Assembly (NCBI GenBank): GCA_013399115.1
Contig: VXAA01003938.1
Span: forward strand, 259,171 to 323,170
Source: Anseranas semipalmata
Taxonomy: Eukaryota > Chordata > Aves > Anseriformes > Anseranatidae
DNA: 64,000 nt
Reading direction: 5' to 3'
The stretch's first letter is position 1, and each line of letters starts with the position of its first letter. Positions 36,113 through 49,558 of this stretch are shown piece by piece. The notes below the pieces were generated by a model. The model was not told the DNA's origin. It worked only from the letters and a program-made list of their open reading frames with translations, and ran no database searches. The position numbers and the translations under genes were made by a program.

Positions 36113-39100
36113 TGTGCTTTTTTTTTTTTTCTCTTCAGCTTAAGCTTGAAGTGTGCATGTGCCGGCGTTTCTAGCTGTGTTTCCACGGGAGTATTTGGGC
36201 TAGGGTGGAGGTGAGGGGCTGGGTATCTTTGATTTACTACTATCTGTTCACAATCCATTTTATTTAGTGTAGGCAGGGCGTATTTGCACGCCATTTGTTC
36301 AGCATTTGAGCCATGTGCTCTCTGCCTTCTGCCCTCTCGTGAGACACATTGCTTTTCCCCAGACTGCGCATCACCGCACTCCAATCCATTTATGTTTGGC
36401 TACAAGAGAAGACAAGCACGAACTCCAATTACTTTCCGCTCCTTACGTGCTGCAGGTCACAAAATGATAGATTCCTTTCATTTTTCTAACCTTCTGGTTC
36501 TCGACTCATTCACCACGTGAGAGATCCCTGGTTGCTCATCGAGCAGAGGATGCCAGAATCCTCTTTTGGCAGCTGAGCTCACATTTTAGGTGCTCTTATA
36601 TCTTTATAGCCATGACATAGCTGCTGCCTCATCCTGTAGGTACCAAGCTCCCTTAGTCCCTAAGCCTGCACTACCAGGTGTGAGTAGGGCTGTGAGGTGG
36701 GCAGTTTTAGGGACACCTGCTCCATAAGGGGAGGATTCACAAACAGCATCTCCTCCCCCCATCAACTTTCCACCAGGTTATGGATTTTAGAGCACTCAAA
36801 ACACAACGACAGCCTGCATAGTAGGTGATTGTTTGAGAAGTTCAGATGCTCTTTTGTTCACAACGTTTTTACGTCATGTCGCATCAGTTTGAAGGATTTA
36901 ACCTACTCTTTAATATTAATTGGACTGGCTGAGTGAAATGCTTGGAATGACACCCCCCCCCTTTTTTTTTTTTACTATGTAAAAAAAACAAAACAAAACA
37001 CTAGACTCGAGAATCTCAGCTTTCCACGGACACAGATGAAATCACTCCACCCCAGATGCTGGCTATGAGTGCATGGAGTGGAGCAGGTCTTCATTCCTGG
37101 GCCCTGGTTTATTGCTGGCCTGGTGCAGGTTCATGTTCCTGCTCTGACTCCAGCGTAGGTTCTCCACCCTGCTGATATCCAGAGGAACCAATGTGCAGCA
37201 AATGGTATAAAGTGTCTGTACTTATTTTGCTCTCTGAGAACTTATAACTAATAAGACTAGTTATCAGCCATTTGCAGATTGTCTTTTTGTTTATTTATTT
37301 TTTGTATAAACATCTCCCAGAAAATCTGCTTTTTGTGTTATACAGAAGTTTGACCAGCTCCCTGGTTGCCTATAGCAATATTTTGCAACATTAGTGTCAC
37401 TAAATTTCTCTGATGTGCAATATCACATGCAGGAATACAACTTAAAACAAGGTCCTTCTGGTTTAATGCTTTATCACTCATCACGGCTCCAAATCTTTGC
37501 TGTGGAAAAACAACTGAAATTGGATAGTTAGGTTATTTCTGTCCTGCTAACTGGAAGAGGGCTGGAGTTAGGAGGCACTGAGTGGCAAACAGCCTTGTGG
37601 CTTAAGCCTGTCTCCCTCTCAAGCAGAAGATACTACCAAGTCTCTTCTAAACCCTATAAGGTGCCCCATCAGTCTCTCTCTCTCTCTTTTTTTTTTTTTT
37701 CCCCTTTCTGAGTTGAAACTACTTGAAATAATGTGAGGGCAGTGCTGCAACCCACTAAGTTATGTTTTTATCACATGAAATTGAGAGTACGTGCTGCATG
37801 CCCGTGCATGGGGCTCAATGGGGAAAGCTCCGCTGAGTAGGTAAAAACAAAGCTGGTAAGAGCTAAAACAAACCCAGGTGGGCAACAGAGGTCCAGGCCT
37901 GAGTTTCTGCCTTCTTCTTTGATTTATCACTCTCGATAGAAAGTGGTAAATTTGGGAATAATCTGGCAGTGGAAAACATTTTTAATTTTTCTAATTTCTG
38001 AGACAGCTGTCTAGTTTACCATCTATTGTCACCTGTAAATGTATTGTTGAATTACTACTTATACGAATCTGAATTTTCTCTCTCAACTCTAACAGTTCTG
38101 TAATACCACTATGAATAAGAAAAGGTCATCTTATTTAAGCCTAATTAGCCTTATTATAAATATAAAATGTAATACACTAAATTAATATTGATTGTCTTAG
38201 ATCACAGTCCAGTGTTTTGCTGCCTGTGGGTTAGTAGCATTTTATTCTGTTTCTGCTTTGCTATCTGGCTATTTTTAGTTTTTCAGTTTGGTTGAAAATT
38301 ACATTTAAAAATATATCTTTTTTTTTTTTTTTTTTTCAAATACACAAGCCAAATAGAAATGCTTCCATGATTTATTTGAAAACAACCAAACAAATTTCCT
38401 CAAGTTTGCTCTTGTTCTCTGGTATATGCCATCTGTACATTTGCAGAATTTTGCTGATGTATGAGGTTGTGAAACAAAGCAGCTCACATAAAAAAGATAA
38501 TTGAGAACTCTATTGGCCCAGCTGTACTGTGAGACTTACTGAATGCGAAAATTTCCCCCCAAATACATAAATTGCTTGTTACAATTCATTCAGTTTTATT
38601 AATCTCGGTTAATATTGTACTGGTAAGAAAGGGCTTAGCTTCTCACTTTGAAATCAGAGGACATTTTCCTGCTGACAGCAATAAGATTAGTATTATAAAT
38701 AGTTTTATATATGACAATTTCTTTTTAAGCCTTTTTTAGGAGGTAGCTATTTCAGTGTATACTGGTGTTTGTCACTGTGCAGTGTAAACTTCTTTAAAAC
38801 ATAGCAACGATGCAAGTAATATTTCTTCTACCAAAGGTTTGCTAGCTGTATGTATTTCAAATATACCGTACATAGTCTACATGTAATTGGGAATAATATT
38901 GCCCTATAGTGTTTGCTCAGTGGTGACATATTTTGTCTTTGTAACTCTTGGGAGACCTGCCATGAAGGAAGTTTATAACTCCTTTTGGCATTTCTGTGCC
39001 TATGTTAAAAGGACGGTACCAAGTGACTTTGGCAGCATCAACAACAAATGAATAGGTGATGCTGTATTTGTTTACCAAATGTCCAAAATGATGCATCTCT

Positions 39101-41355
39101 TGTCAGCATCCCTGACTGGCAGCCAGGAACAGGCCAGAACAGGAGCACATGGTTGCTCCATCCTAACTGAGAGGGAACAGAGATGTGACACAACTGACTT
39201 TCCAGTGGCTTTCACATAGCGTTATCATATGCTTGCGCAATCTTTGTAAAATATCACCCAAGCAGAAATTCTGCTCTGGTGGGAGGGAGGCTTTTTTTGG
39301 TTTATTTTTTTTTGGTTTTGCCCAGGTATCAGTGACACTTGTGAAACTGAAAGGCGGAGAGCAGAGGAGGCTCCAGTCAGCATCTGCTGCCCTCCGCTTG
39401 CGAGCCAAACGCCCAAGAACACAGATGGCCTTTATGACTGTTATGGGCTGGAGACACATTCAATGAGAAGTAATTTAAGTTCTTACAGAGAAAAAGAAAA
39501 AAAAAGTATATGAATGTGGGTTTGCTCCCAACACGAGACAGTCTGAATCAACAATGGGAACGGGCCAGTTACCAAAGAGTCTGCTGGAGCAAGTTCCCGC
39601 TGCCAGGGCAGGATCTCCTCTCCCTCTTGGCCATTAGAGGGAGGAAAAAATAACAGACTATAAGAGCCACTAAAATAAGGACCAACACCAAGAATGTACC
39701 ATGGGTTTAATACCAGCTCCTCCTCTCAAAGTAATTATAGCTGATGTTGCCCAATGGTTACCGATGAACTATCTTTCATCATGGTCTTTTGTTTGGAGTC
39801 AGTAGTTTGGACTGAACATCAAGCCTAGCACACGCTAGCTGGATTCTTACAGAGAGTAAAACAGGACCGAAGGTGACAGCAGCATTGTGCTGCTTCAAGC
39901 CATGGAAACAGGCAGCTGAGTTTGGGCTCGACCAAAGCCCTTCCGACTTGTTTGTTTCGCGTAATATAACCTTTCCCCAAAAGTTCACCACAGCACTAAT
40001 TTTAAAGTGAGAAAAGGCCAGGCTGAACGAAATTCTGGTACTTCTCATATTATCGTGACTCCTGCGTACTCGGAAATGTGGTACTTGCTAAAAATGTATC
40101 GGTAAACTCAGAAGTTTTCTTTGCATTTCTTAATGTGACCTAGATTTAGGTGGTGCAAGTAACCCTTGCATCACCATGTTCACCTAACCTGTTCCTGTTC
40201 ATGTGCAAAGGAGATGACGTACAACCATCACCATGAATCCCCCAACAGTCACGTTTGTAGGTCAATTATTTTTTGTTAGGAGGAAAATTAACTCAGCACA
40301 TGCCTCCTATACTTCAGGTGCAGCACACTTTGATGTGTCTTCTGCCATAGAAGTAAGCCATTCATTTGATGCCTCACTCACCGCTCCAAAGCCATGGATG
40401 TGGTCACGCACAGCTTTCCACACAGAGAAACCTCCATTTTATCTGCTTCCTTGGTTAAGCAATACAAAACTTCCCTCTCCAATACTATTTCTTTTCTTGT
40501 TCATCAATTTGGATGTGATGACAAACAGTGCTCCCTGTTATTTGCACTGTTTAAGGCAGAACCTTGTTTAAGGCAGTGAAATGTTTGGAAAATTAGTAGA
40601 TGATCCCATGGAGATCTCTGCAAATGGTAATTGCTGCAGGACATATTCATTAAGGTTTTGATGCCTTTGCTAGAGTTGAAATGTACTTTACTAGAATCAA
40701 AGTATTTGAGAGGAACACTGTGTCCAGAAAACCCAGCAAAGCATTTCTGTGTAGAAGGACCTACCATCACTATCTGTCTTTGCTTTTAAGGATGCAAACT
40801 TTCCTGACTTTGCATTTGGTCAGAACCAGACCCACCTGAGGAAATCCTGCCTAATCCAGGTAGGGATGTGGAGAGAAAGCATGCTGGTGCTCTGTGCCCC
40901 AGACGAAATTAGCCTGTTGCTGTACTACTGTAACACCAAACCCATGCACACGTCCAGGCTCTTTATAAAACATTGCATTTACTCTATGCTGAGAGGTGCC
41001 ATGAAGTAGGAGAACAGACAAGCAAGGACCATTTTCCTCCGTAACTGCACAGTTTGTGTGAGAAGGAAAAAAAGGCTGTGCTCTCCCCATCATTCCTCCT
41101 TGTTTCTCCTGTGTTGTTCCCTTGTTGGCAGCACCAGCCATTCATTGTGCCTAAGCTCCTTAACCACTGGGCAGCCCAGCTGTGCCTTCAGAGCTGAAAT
41201 GGTCTTAAGATGTGGTCCTCAGGTGACCATCATTTGCAGGGCTTTACAGAAGAGCCCTCTGGCCTTTTTCAGTCACTAGGGCTAGGCAGCAAAGTATTGC
41301 TGAGGACTTGAAGCTAGGAGATCAAGTGCTCCTAAAGATTTCTTTTTTTTTTTTT

Positions 41356-41356
41356 N
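41356..41356. other. Single ambiguous base in a T run
   Basis: One N after a run of T, probably an unresolved homopolymer length. Confidence 0.95.
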
Positions 41357-43598
41357 ATACTGTTAACTTTTCAGGGGCCAGACAAAAAGGAGTAATAATT
41401 CAAAGTGACAGTCCAGCTCACTTTTCATGAAGAGATTTCCAAATTTTACAATGCTGAGCTGAGCACAATGGGTGCAGGCTACCTGTAAAACTAGGTCACA
41501 TCTTCAAGCTGTAACTTAAACTAGGTCATACTTTCTGACTAGTGAAGAGGGGGAGTATGAGTTTCAAAAGCTTGTAAATGATCATTTCCTGGAAAAGCCC
41601 CAACATGATTAAGTGCTATCCAAAAAATCAACTGAGCCAGCTTGACACATAAGAGGAAGTTCATAAAACATTACTTTTCTTCCTCCGCCTCATGAAAATG
41701 GAAATGTATTTCCCTTTCAAAATAATTGATGGTGCAAACATTGATGCTGCTTGTGGCTTAAGCTGCTACTGAGTCATTTAAAGTTTTGTGAGCAGGAACA
41801 TTTGAAACAGACTTTTCTGGGTCCATTCCTATAAATTGCGTAAATAAGGGGGAGGTTTGCTCTGCCAAACTTGGAAGTCACTTGGGTTTTCAGGGGTTAG
41901 AGAAGAAATTTAGAACATCACTTTCTAAAATCATCAACAAAACATCTGAGTGCAAATAACCCTCACAATACCAACCAAAGTAGGTAGCTCTTGAAAATTA
42001 TACATCAAAAACTAGAATACTCAATAGGTTCTGCCCACTCAGATGCCCAATGGAATCAATTGACCCAAACTAACTCTTCTGACACTTTGACTTCTCTGTG
42101 CTGTGAAAGAAAGGGTTGCTATCTGCAGGTTCTTAACATTCCCATTGTGTCCTACCTCGGTGTCACAACAAGCAATAACTGGGACATTAATCCTTCAGGA
42201 TCATAAATAGTATGCCTGGCCAAATGTATCCAAATACAGCATAACGACGGCAATGAAAAATCTGGCTGAGATTTTTGAAGCTGAACTGAAGGGGTTAGCT
42301 GCTAATTTTGCTGAGAGCTGAGCACTGAAATTCCTTCACTGGCTCAGAAAAAAACAGACTAAGCTTTTCTCCACCAAATCTTCCCGCCTGCTCTGGAAAG
42401 GGAGGCATCCAGAGTGCTGTCTGTGAGGGAGGACAAACAACACTGGGATGGCTGATGGGGAGGGAGAAGAAAGGGACATGTTTTCCTGAAATGGTACCTT
42501 CCCTCTTGCCCTGAGCTGGTGCAGGGGACCCTCTCCTGACTTGAAATCCCCTCTGACTGTCATGGAAACAGACCTCCTGCCTCCGTTCAGGGTCCTGGGC
42601 AAACCCTGTGGCCCGCAGGCTTGAGAAAGCACGCCAGGGACTTTTGCCGCCTTCATTTTCTTTCTCTGCACTGACAGTCTGTTTGCTCACATCCTGCTCC
42701 TTGCGGCATCTCTGCTGCCCCATCGCTTCACCTCTGCTCGGCTCGGTCCCTCCTCCCCTCTGTTCCCTGGCCCTTTCCCACACACGTTCTCGGCTTGCCT
42801 GTCCCACGGCAACCCCTTTCCGACCCCCCAGAAGCCATGTGTCCGTCTGGCACTGACACAGTCTTTGCCTCAATGACTTGTGCATCTGCCAGGTGTCCTC
42901 CTTGCCCCCACCAGCATTCATTTTGGGTACAGGTTCTGAATACCTCCAAGACCCCACCAGACTCATGTTTCCTGCTGATCTCCTCTCCACCCCAAAGTAC
43001 ACAATGTTCCACAAACTTGGTGTGCTATAAAGGGCACAGATGTGGGGACCTTTCCTTGCTTAGTGCATTGGCAGCTGCTTCTCATCAAGCAAGGGGTAGA
43101 TACTGAGATATTTGCAGTATCTGATTTGGCCCCAGTTGCTGAACCAAAGGAAGTATCTGTATTAACCAGGACATACGCTGCTTATCTCACTCTCAGCCAA
43201 CACACACACGGCTAAAACTGCATTAGAAATCAGCCATTGGCAGGTTGGAGCTGTATAACACAGCAAGGCAGCTGCACTACCTAGAATTTCCTCTTCTTTT
43301 GAAACACATAATAAAAATCTGAGGCAGGAAACGGGTTATCTGGTAAAATTTCAAATGGTGCTGTTATCTGGTATAACCTCAGTGCATGCTACAATTCATC
43401 ACCTGCCTTCCAGTCCTTAATCAGTTCAACTGTGATAAGCTGCTATTCATTTTAATTCTCCTAGTAGAAGTGTAGACCGGCACACTACTCCACTTCATTA
43501 TCTGCGCATTATTTCTCCAAAAAGCCACTTTCAGCTTTCATCTAAGAGCTGAAAACCACAGATATCAATGTAAATTAAGGAGTAGGTTTATGATGAAA

Positions 43599-43620
43599 TA
43601 TACATATATATATATGTATG
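43599..43620 (+). repeat. AT-rich dinucleotide repeat
   Basis: A short (TA)n run with single interruptions (ATATACATATATATATATG). Confidence 0.8.
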
Positions 43621-45639
43621 CCTTTACATATTTTTCTAGATATATACTCACAAATGAAAAATTTCACTTCTGAACTAAATGTTCCTTCTGGTTCCCTGGA
43701 ACCACAATAGCACAAAGGGTCAAAGAAGATTCTTGTGCTGTCTGATAAAAAGACATTTCTTAATAAATGTTTAAACACTATAGATGTCAGAAAAATGCTA
43801 CCATTAACTGGTTAGATAAAATGGACTTCCACCAGCAGGGCAGAACAGTCCTTGGCCTTTCCAGTGCCAGTCACATGAGTCTTAGATTTCTGAAACATTG
43901 TTTAAATCCTGTGTAAGGGCATCAACAAGACCAGAAGATGTAAGAGGAGGTGTGGATGAGACTGAAAAGGTAAATAGATCTTGGGCTGTCCCTCTAAAAT
44001 GAGGTGCAATTTAACACATATCAGAGTGACGAGTGTTGTAAGATGCCAACTTAGTATTGAAACCACCTCAGTTTCAGTCATATAAATGAGGCCTGTAAAT
44101 CTAAGTATCCATCCAGTCTCTTCAAGTGGTCAATAGAGACAGCAGATGCCTTAGATGGGGACCAAACCCACTGTAAAAGAGGAGGTGGGAAAGGTGGGAA
44201 GAAGCTTCCTGTAGAGGTGTCCCTCCTGCTGGGTCATGGAAGCTCTATGGAGAGTTTGGCGATAACTGATAATACCAAATTTTTAGATCTCCCAGTTAGG
44301 GAGCTTGAACACCTCACCAGAGCTATCCAGATGGACCTGTTTACTCTCAGTGAGCACAATTTTTGATATCACTGGTGAATCCTAGATTTCAGGGGCCACC
44401 CCACAGAAGCCTTCCAACACAGTCAAATGGTTCTCTAAGCAAGGTGACGAGTTGCCGAGAGTAGGGGAAAATAGGCTGCTGCTGGGCACCCCAGAAAATA
44501 AGAGCCTGGAGGGAGAGATCACCTTCAACAGTGGCAAAAGGAACAGGGAGGGCTCAGAAGATGCTGTAGGATCCCTCTGGTCAGACAACAGCACATATCT
44601 TGGAGCGGTCTGCAGCAAGGTCCTAGTCTTTTCCAAATGAGATGGCTGTGCTGCTAAGTAGAAGTTGAGCCCAGGTTCCCTTGTTTTGTGTGCTGCGTAG
44701 CTGTTGCTCTGTTTTGTGCTGCTGCAGCTACTTCCCACCAAATAGTACTGCTCTGCGCCAGGCATAGCTCTCAGCAGGATGGCCAGGAGTCCATCTGTGG
44801 GCTTGGCCTCGGACTTGCCCATGGGCCTCTTTGATGTAGCAGTGTAGATATGCCTGATGGACTCGGCAGAAGCAACATGTGGTTATTTTGGCCTGGGGAC
44901 TGTTGGCTCCTTAGAAAGAAAGTTTGTGCATTAAAAAACAAACAAGCAATCAAAAAACCAGAACACACACACACAACATGCTAAGGAGAGGTGAAAATTG
45001 CAAAAGAGATGTCAAAAACAAAAGCAACCTCAGAAGGAAGGTTTATGGCTGGTCACCTGAAGGCTCTTGGCGGAGAGTACCAGGTGAAGTCGGGTGGTGG
45101 CTCCCACAGAGCTTGGCTGTAGGAGGGTACAAGGGTTTGGTCCCCACAGCTCCAGCGGCAGCAGCCAGGTTTGTCCATCTTCCCCTCCTGTCCTGCTCTT
45201 CAGGGGTGTGCTGAGCAGGATCCTGTAAGGTGGAGGGCTAAGGAGCTCACCCTTCCCAGCTGGACACTCATAACTAAGGATGATAAGCAGGCCGAAAGCC
45301 AAAGAGGCTGCATGTGACCTTTAGCTTCCCCATTGGCAAGCTTTTGGTGGATTTGACTTTTTGCCACTACGAAACACAGCTGAAAGAGTGTTCCAAGTCA
45401 GCAGCTGGGCTGCTGTCTGCTCAATTTGCCTGACAGAAAATCAAAAGGATTTTGAACAAAATCGAAAATTTTCTTGTGGAAAATTGCCTTTTTGTGAGAA
45501 TGGTGTCGTTTTCCAACTAACATATTTCCAGCTATCTTTGTGTTATTGTTGCAAGGTTGACATAATCAACCGAAGCAACAACTCCATGTAGGGTGAATCT
45601 CTCAAAGATGTAGAAGTCTGAAGAGTCACGACTGTCCAA

Positions 45640-46330
45640 GCTGTTTTGCTCCTTTTTGCCTTTCACATCCCTCACCAGTTTCAATTGTACTTCCCTCCAG
45701 CATGCTCTGGCAATGTCTTTATATGCTTTTCTGATAGCCTGTCTCTGCTCCCTCCTTCAATGTATACCCTTTTGGCATTTCAATTCAGTCAGGATTTCCC
45801 TATTCAACCAGACTGGCCTCCTGCAATACCAATGCCATGTGCTCTCTCTTGCGCATTGGGGTGGACTATTCTTGTGCAATGAGGTGGTTGCTCAACCTTC
45901 TCTCCTGGGCTTCTCTGCCCTTCAGGGCAGCCTCCCATGGGATCCTACCTTCCATTGCCTTCAAAAAGTTGAAGTCCACTCTCCTGAAATCCAGGACTAG
46001 TTGCCTTCCTCACTTCCCTCAGGATCTACCATGTCATGGTCACCAAGGCTGCCATCAGCTATCACATACCCAATCAGTTCTTCATTATCTGTGGGTAGCT
46101 GAACTGGCAGAGCACCTCCCTAGTTGGCCTGTCCAGTACCTGTGTAAAAAATTGTCCTCAACACACCCCAGAAATCTCTTGGCGTGCTGGAGCCCCACCA
46201 TGCTGCCCTTCCAGCAGAGGCTGGAGTGGGTGAAAACCCCTTTGAGGACAAAGGCTTGAGATCAGGAATCTTCATGCAGTTGCTTAAAGAAGATGTCACC
46301 CACTCCCTTTTCTTGACTAGGCAATCTGTA
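45640..46330 (-). mobile_element. CR1 LINE ORF2 fragment, decayed
   Basis: Minus-strand translation gives FTQVLDRPTRE at about 46101-46140, then a decayed SLGDHDMV-like stretch, then RIPWEAALKGREAQER at about 45901-45948, then a phrase matching 'RPVWLNREILTEL' near 45795-45830. This is the order in avian CR1 ORF2 from the end of the endonuclease into the linker before the reverse transcriptase. Indels and stops break the frame, so it is a fossil. Confidence 0.8.
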
Positions 46331-49300
46331 TCAGGCACCCATTGTGGCAACCGCCTTGCTGATCCCGTGTCTTCAGCATAGCAACAGTATAGATGAGAAC
46401 AACCTGCAAATGCATCTGAACAATACAATGTCAAACAATGTCTTCTTGTCACCAGAAAGCAACTGGATACAGCCTTTATTTTTGAGGACCAATTCAAATA
46501 AAAGACTCTGCACACAGAAACAATGCATGTAAGACGTGAAGAGTCTGCAGATGAAAAAAGATAATGATTTATTCTTGAGTGTATACTTCAGTTCTAATGA
46601 GATTTTGATTCCACTGACTATGACCTCAAGCCAGGTTGGCAAACACACAAAACCTGAATTTAATCAAGCCTTTCACTGTTTGCAAAGCAGCAAGCAGTAT
46701 GCTTGGTAAGCAGAGTAGACATATCTGTATGCTGATTTCTCTGCTATGTGCAGTGTGTGCCACGCACAACTGGGCTGTGGCTACTGCTGCCAAATTCTTC
46801 TGAATAAATGAACAGAGAATATCAGTTTACAGAAATAAAGACAGCACATCAGACTTCAAATTTCTGTGTATTCTTGGGAAAATATTAACAAATTCAGCAG
46901 CTGGGGACTGTAAGAAGAAAAATCCAGAGCAGAACAGTGTCAGATGGAGAAAGCTAAGGTGTTCTCTATAACCTGAAGAGAGATGCATAGCTCAGAACAC
47001 AGCTCAGGTAAAGAGTTGCAGTGGGAATCTGGAGATGTCAAAACTGGAGGGACCCTTGTTAGTTTTGGACCCCTGGCCAAGTTATGGTGCTTTATAGTCT
47101 AATTCTCCTTTTCCCAGAATATTTCTTTCCGTGTTGGTCTTCCTGAGAGAGATGTTAAGGAATAGTATCTTTATCTGGAAATGTGACAGAGTTACAACTG
47201 CCTTTCCATCACAGATCTGTACAGGAAAAAGAAAGGAGAAGAGAGAGCGTAGAGACAGCAGATGAAGTGCAACATGGGCTGTTGTACAGCTGAACGTCAG
47301 AGATAGCCAACCCTGACTGATTTCTCAAGATTTCGGAGCCTAAATATCTTTCAAAATCTGTGCCACAGAATAATTTATTTTGTTTTTCTCTGCTTTGTCT
47401 GCCTGTCTGTATTTCTGCACTTCCTAACTGCATCATTTACTCTTTCAGGTATAAGACTCCTGTCTCTGAATATTCTGTCTTACTGTCTGTACTTACCCTG
47501 GTGGAGCCTGGGACAGGGCTCTAGTGCATACCAGTGCCTGTACATCACTGTAGGATTTAGTGCCGTATCTCCTGGGAGTGAGACAAGGGAGGGATCTGCC
47601 AAGGCTCTCTCTGCCTTCCGATCTTCATAGTGTACTCAAGTTATGCAGAAGCGCTGAATGTTAAGTCTTTGAATGGTTGTTTTATACAGGACTAAACACA
47701 ACCTCGATCAAAGCTGGACTGCAGGGGGATGTACACACTACCTAAGTCAGGTACAAATGACTATTTTGCATTTACATGGAAGCAGAACTATTGGTGCCTT
47801 ATCTCGTTATACAGTCCCTTCCTGGCCAGTTTGCTACTGGATGCTTCAAGAACTGCTTAGTGCCTTGTTAAGGCCCACTGGGTTGATTCCTTGCTTACAA
47901 CCAGCCATGATGCCATCCACCACTCTGGTGGTGACTGTTGTAATGCGTGTATTCCTGGTAACTGCAATACTTTTCTAACATTCTGTAATTAGGCCTTAAC
48001 CTTGTATAAACTCTTTCGATGGCTCCCTTTTCAGTAAAGTATGACTCAACATTCAGTATCCTTTCAAGGTAGGATCACATCCTCAGAGGAATTTTGATTG
48101 CCTAACTCCTAGCTGTGTGAGCATTGGATGTATAAGTATACCTGAGAATCTCTAAATGACTTCGGCATTTGTTGTGGCATTCAGAAAGTGTTAACACAGT
48201 GCCAGGGACACAGGGATGGTGGTGTTTATGGTTTGGGAGACTCATTTGGATCATTCAAGGCCCACCTTCTGCTCATGGTTGGAATGTGTTGCAACATGTC
48301 AAGCCCAGCATTGATGTGGATCACAGCTGGAAAGCCTGTAATAGTCAGGGGGACAGTTACCCTGTCTCAGAGGTTAACAGCATGATATTACACATAATCC
48401 ATCTGGACTTCATGCTGCTAAAACAGAGCTGCTCTTCTGCCCATACAGCAATGAAAACACTCAATTTCCACATTATTCTTATATTCCCTGGGTTTCAAAA
48501 CACAAAAATTCTCAAGGGATACTCATCATGTACTTCTTCACAGGACTTACATGCAAACAGGGAGGTGCCACAGGCAGCCTCATGAACAGGCATCACTCTG
48601 CACCCCACGCTGGAAGAGCTGCAGGAGATGACCAGTTCCACTGCAGAGCCCTGGATGGACACATTCAGGATCTGAGTCCCTATCACTACCTCTTAAGAGA
48701 CAGTAAAGCTAATACCCTAAAGTCACTTGTCACACAGATAAGTGTATATGTGCACTCCTGTATAGCATTCATACATTACATGTATCTGGAATTTAATAAA
48801 TGTGGAGTTTAAGCGGTGCCCAAAAGATGGCACTGTTTATTTGTGCTTTTTTCATTCTTAATTGTATACCCTCTTCTAGGCTGGCATATCGTCTGACAAA
48901 ATAAAGACAGGACTTATGTACCGTATAGAGAAAAGAAGCACAAATCAAACTATTGCTGCAGCGTGGCCTTTTCTGTAACCTTTAACGTGCAATATTTTAG
49001 TGGAAATGGGCATATTGACACTGCTTAATATTATAACTGCGATGTAGTTGCCCTTTTATTTCCATCCCTTTTATTTTCACCTTAGAACTTTCGATCTCAT
49101 ACATTTCATTTAATATCTGGTCATTGAAGAAAGTGCTTAAATTACTTAAAAGCAGAAAGAATTATTGACAAGAGATGGATCAGGACCAGAGCTCTGGCTT
49201 AAGGGTCCCTGAGAGTTAGCACAAACATCGCTGCTTGTGCACTATTATGATGTGCTGAAAAAAGGAAATACCCCAAATAGCATGACAGCCAAATTGCAAT

Positions 49301-49521
49301 GAATCAGTTGCCCACATTTCTGTTTGAACAGCCAAATCCCAAGTCCTACTTAACAGCTTGCTGCAGCCACAGAACAAGTGAGAATGTGGAAATAGAGTTT
49401 ACCTTGCAGCAATGAATTTAATGAAAGGTTTGCTGGTAACCATAGCAAATGACAACATTAATCGTCGTATCAGCTGTCAGGTTTCTGCAGGCCTTTAAAA
49501 TAGGAAGGTGTGCCATACAAG

Positions 49522-49558
49522 CAATAATAATAACAACAGCAACAATAATAACAACAAT
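49522..49558 (+). repeat. AAT/AAC trinucleotide-rich microsatellite
   Basis: Mixed AAT and AAC triplets in a 37-bp run. Confidence 0.9.

Larger units (their letters stand above)
33626..45639. other. Intergenic sequence downstream of TNFSF11
   Basis: No recognised gene in 12 kb. Contains T tracts, a GT microsatellite and an unexplained 239-codon minus-strand frame in a GC-richer patch at 42295-43014. The minus-strand frame at 44382-44822 likewise shows no familiar domain. Confidence 0.5.

Noticed and set aside
44382..44822. 146-codon minus-strand frame
   Set aside because: No recognised family; composition like surrounding intergenic DNA.
49522..49558. Short repeats considered as CRISPR-like or other array
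   Set aside because: They are simple trinucleotide repeats without spacers, in a vertebrate genome.
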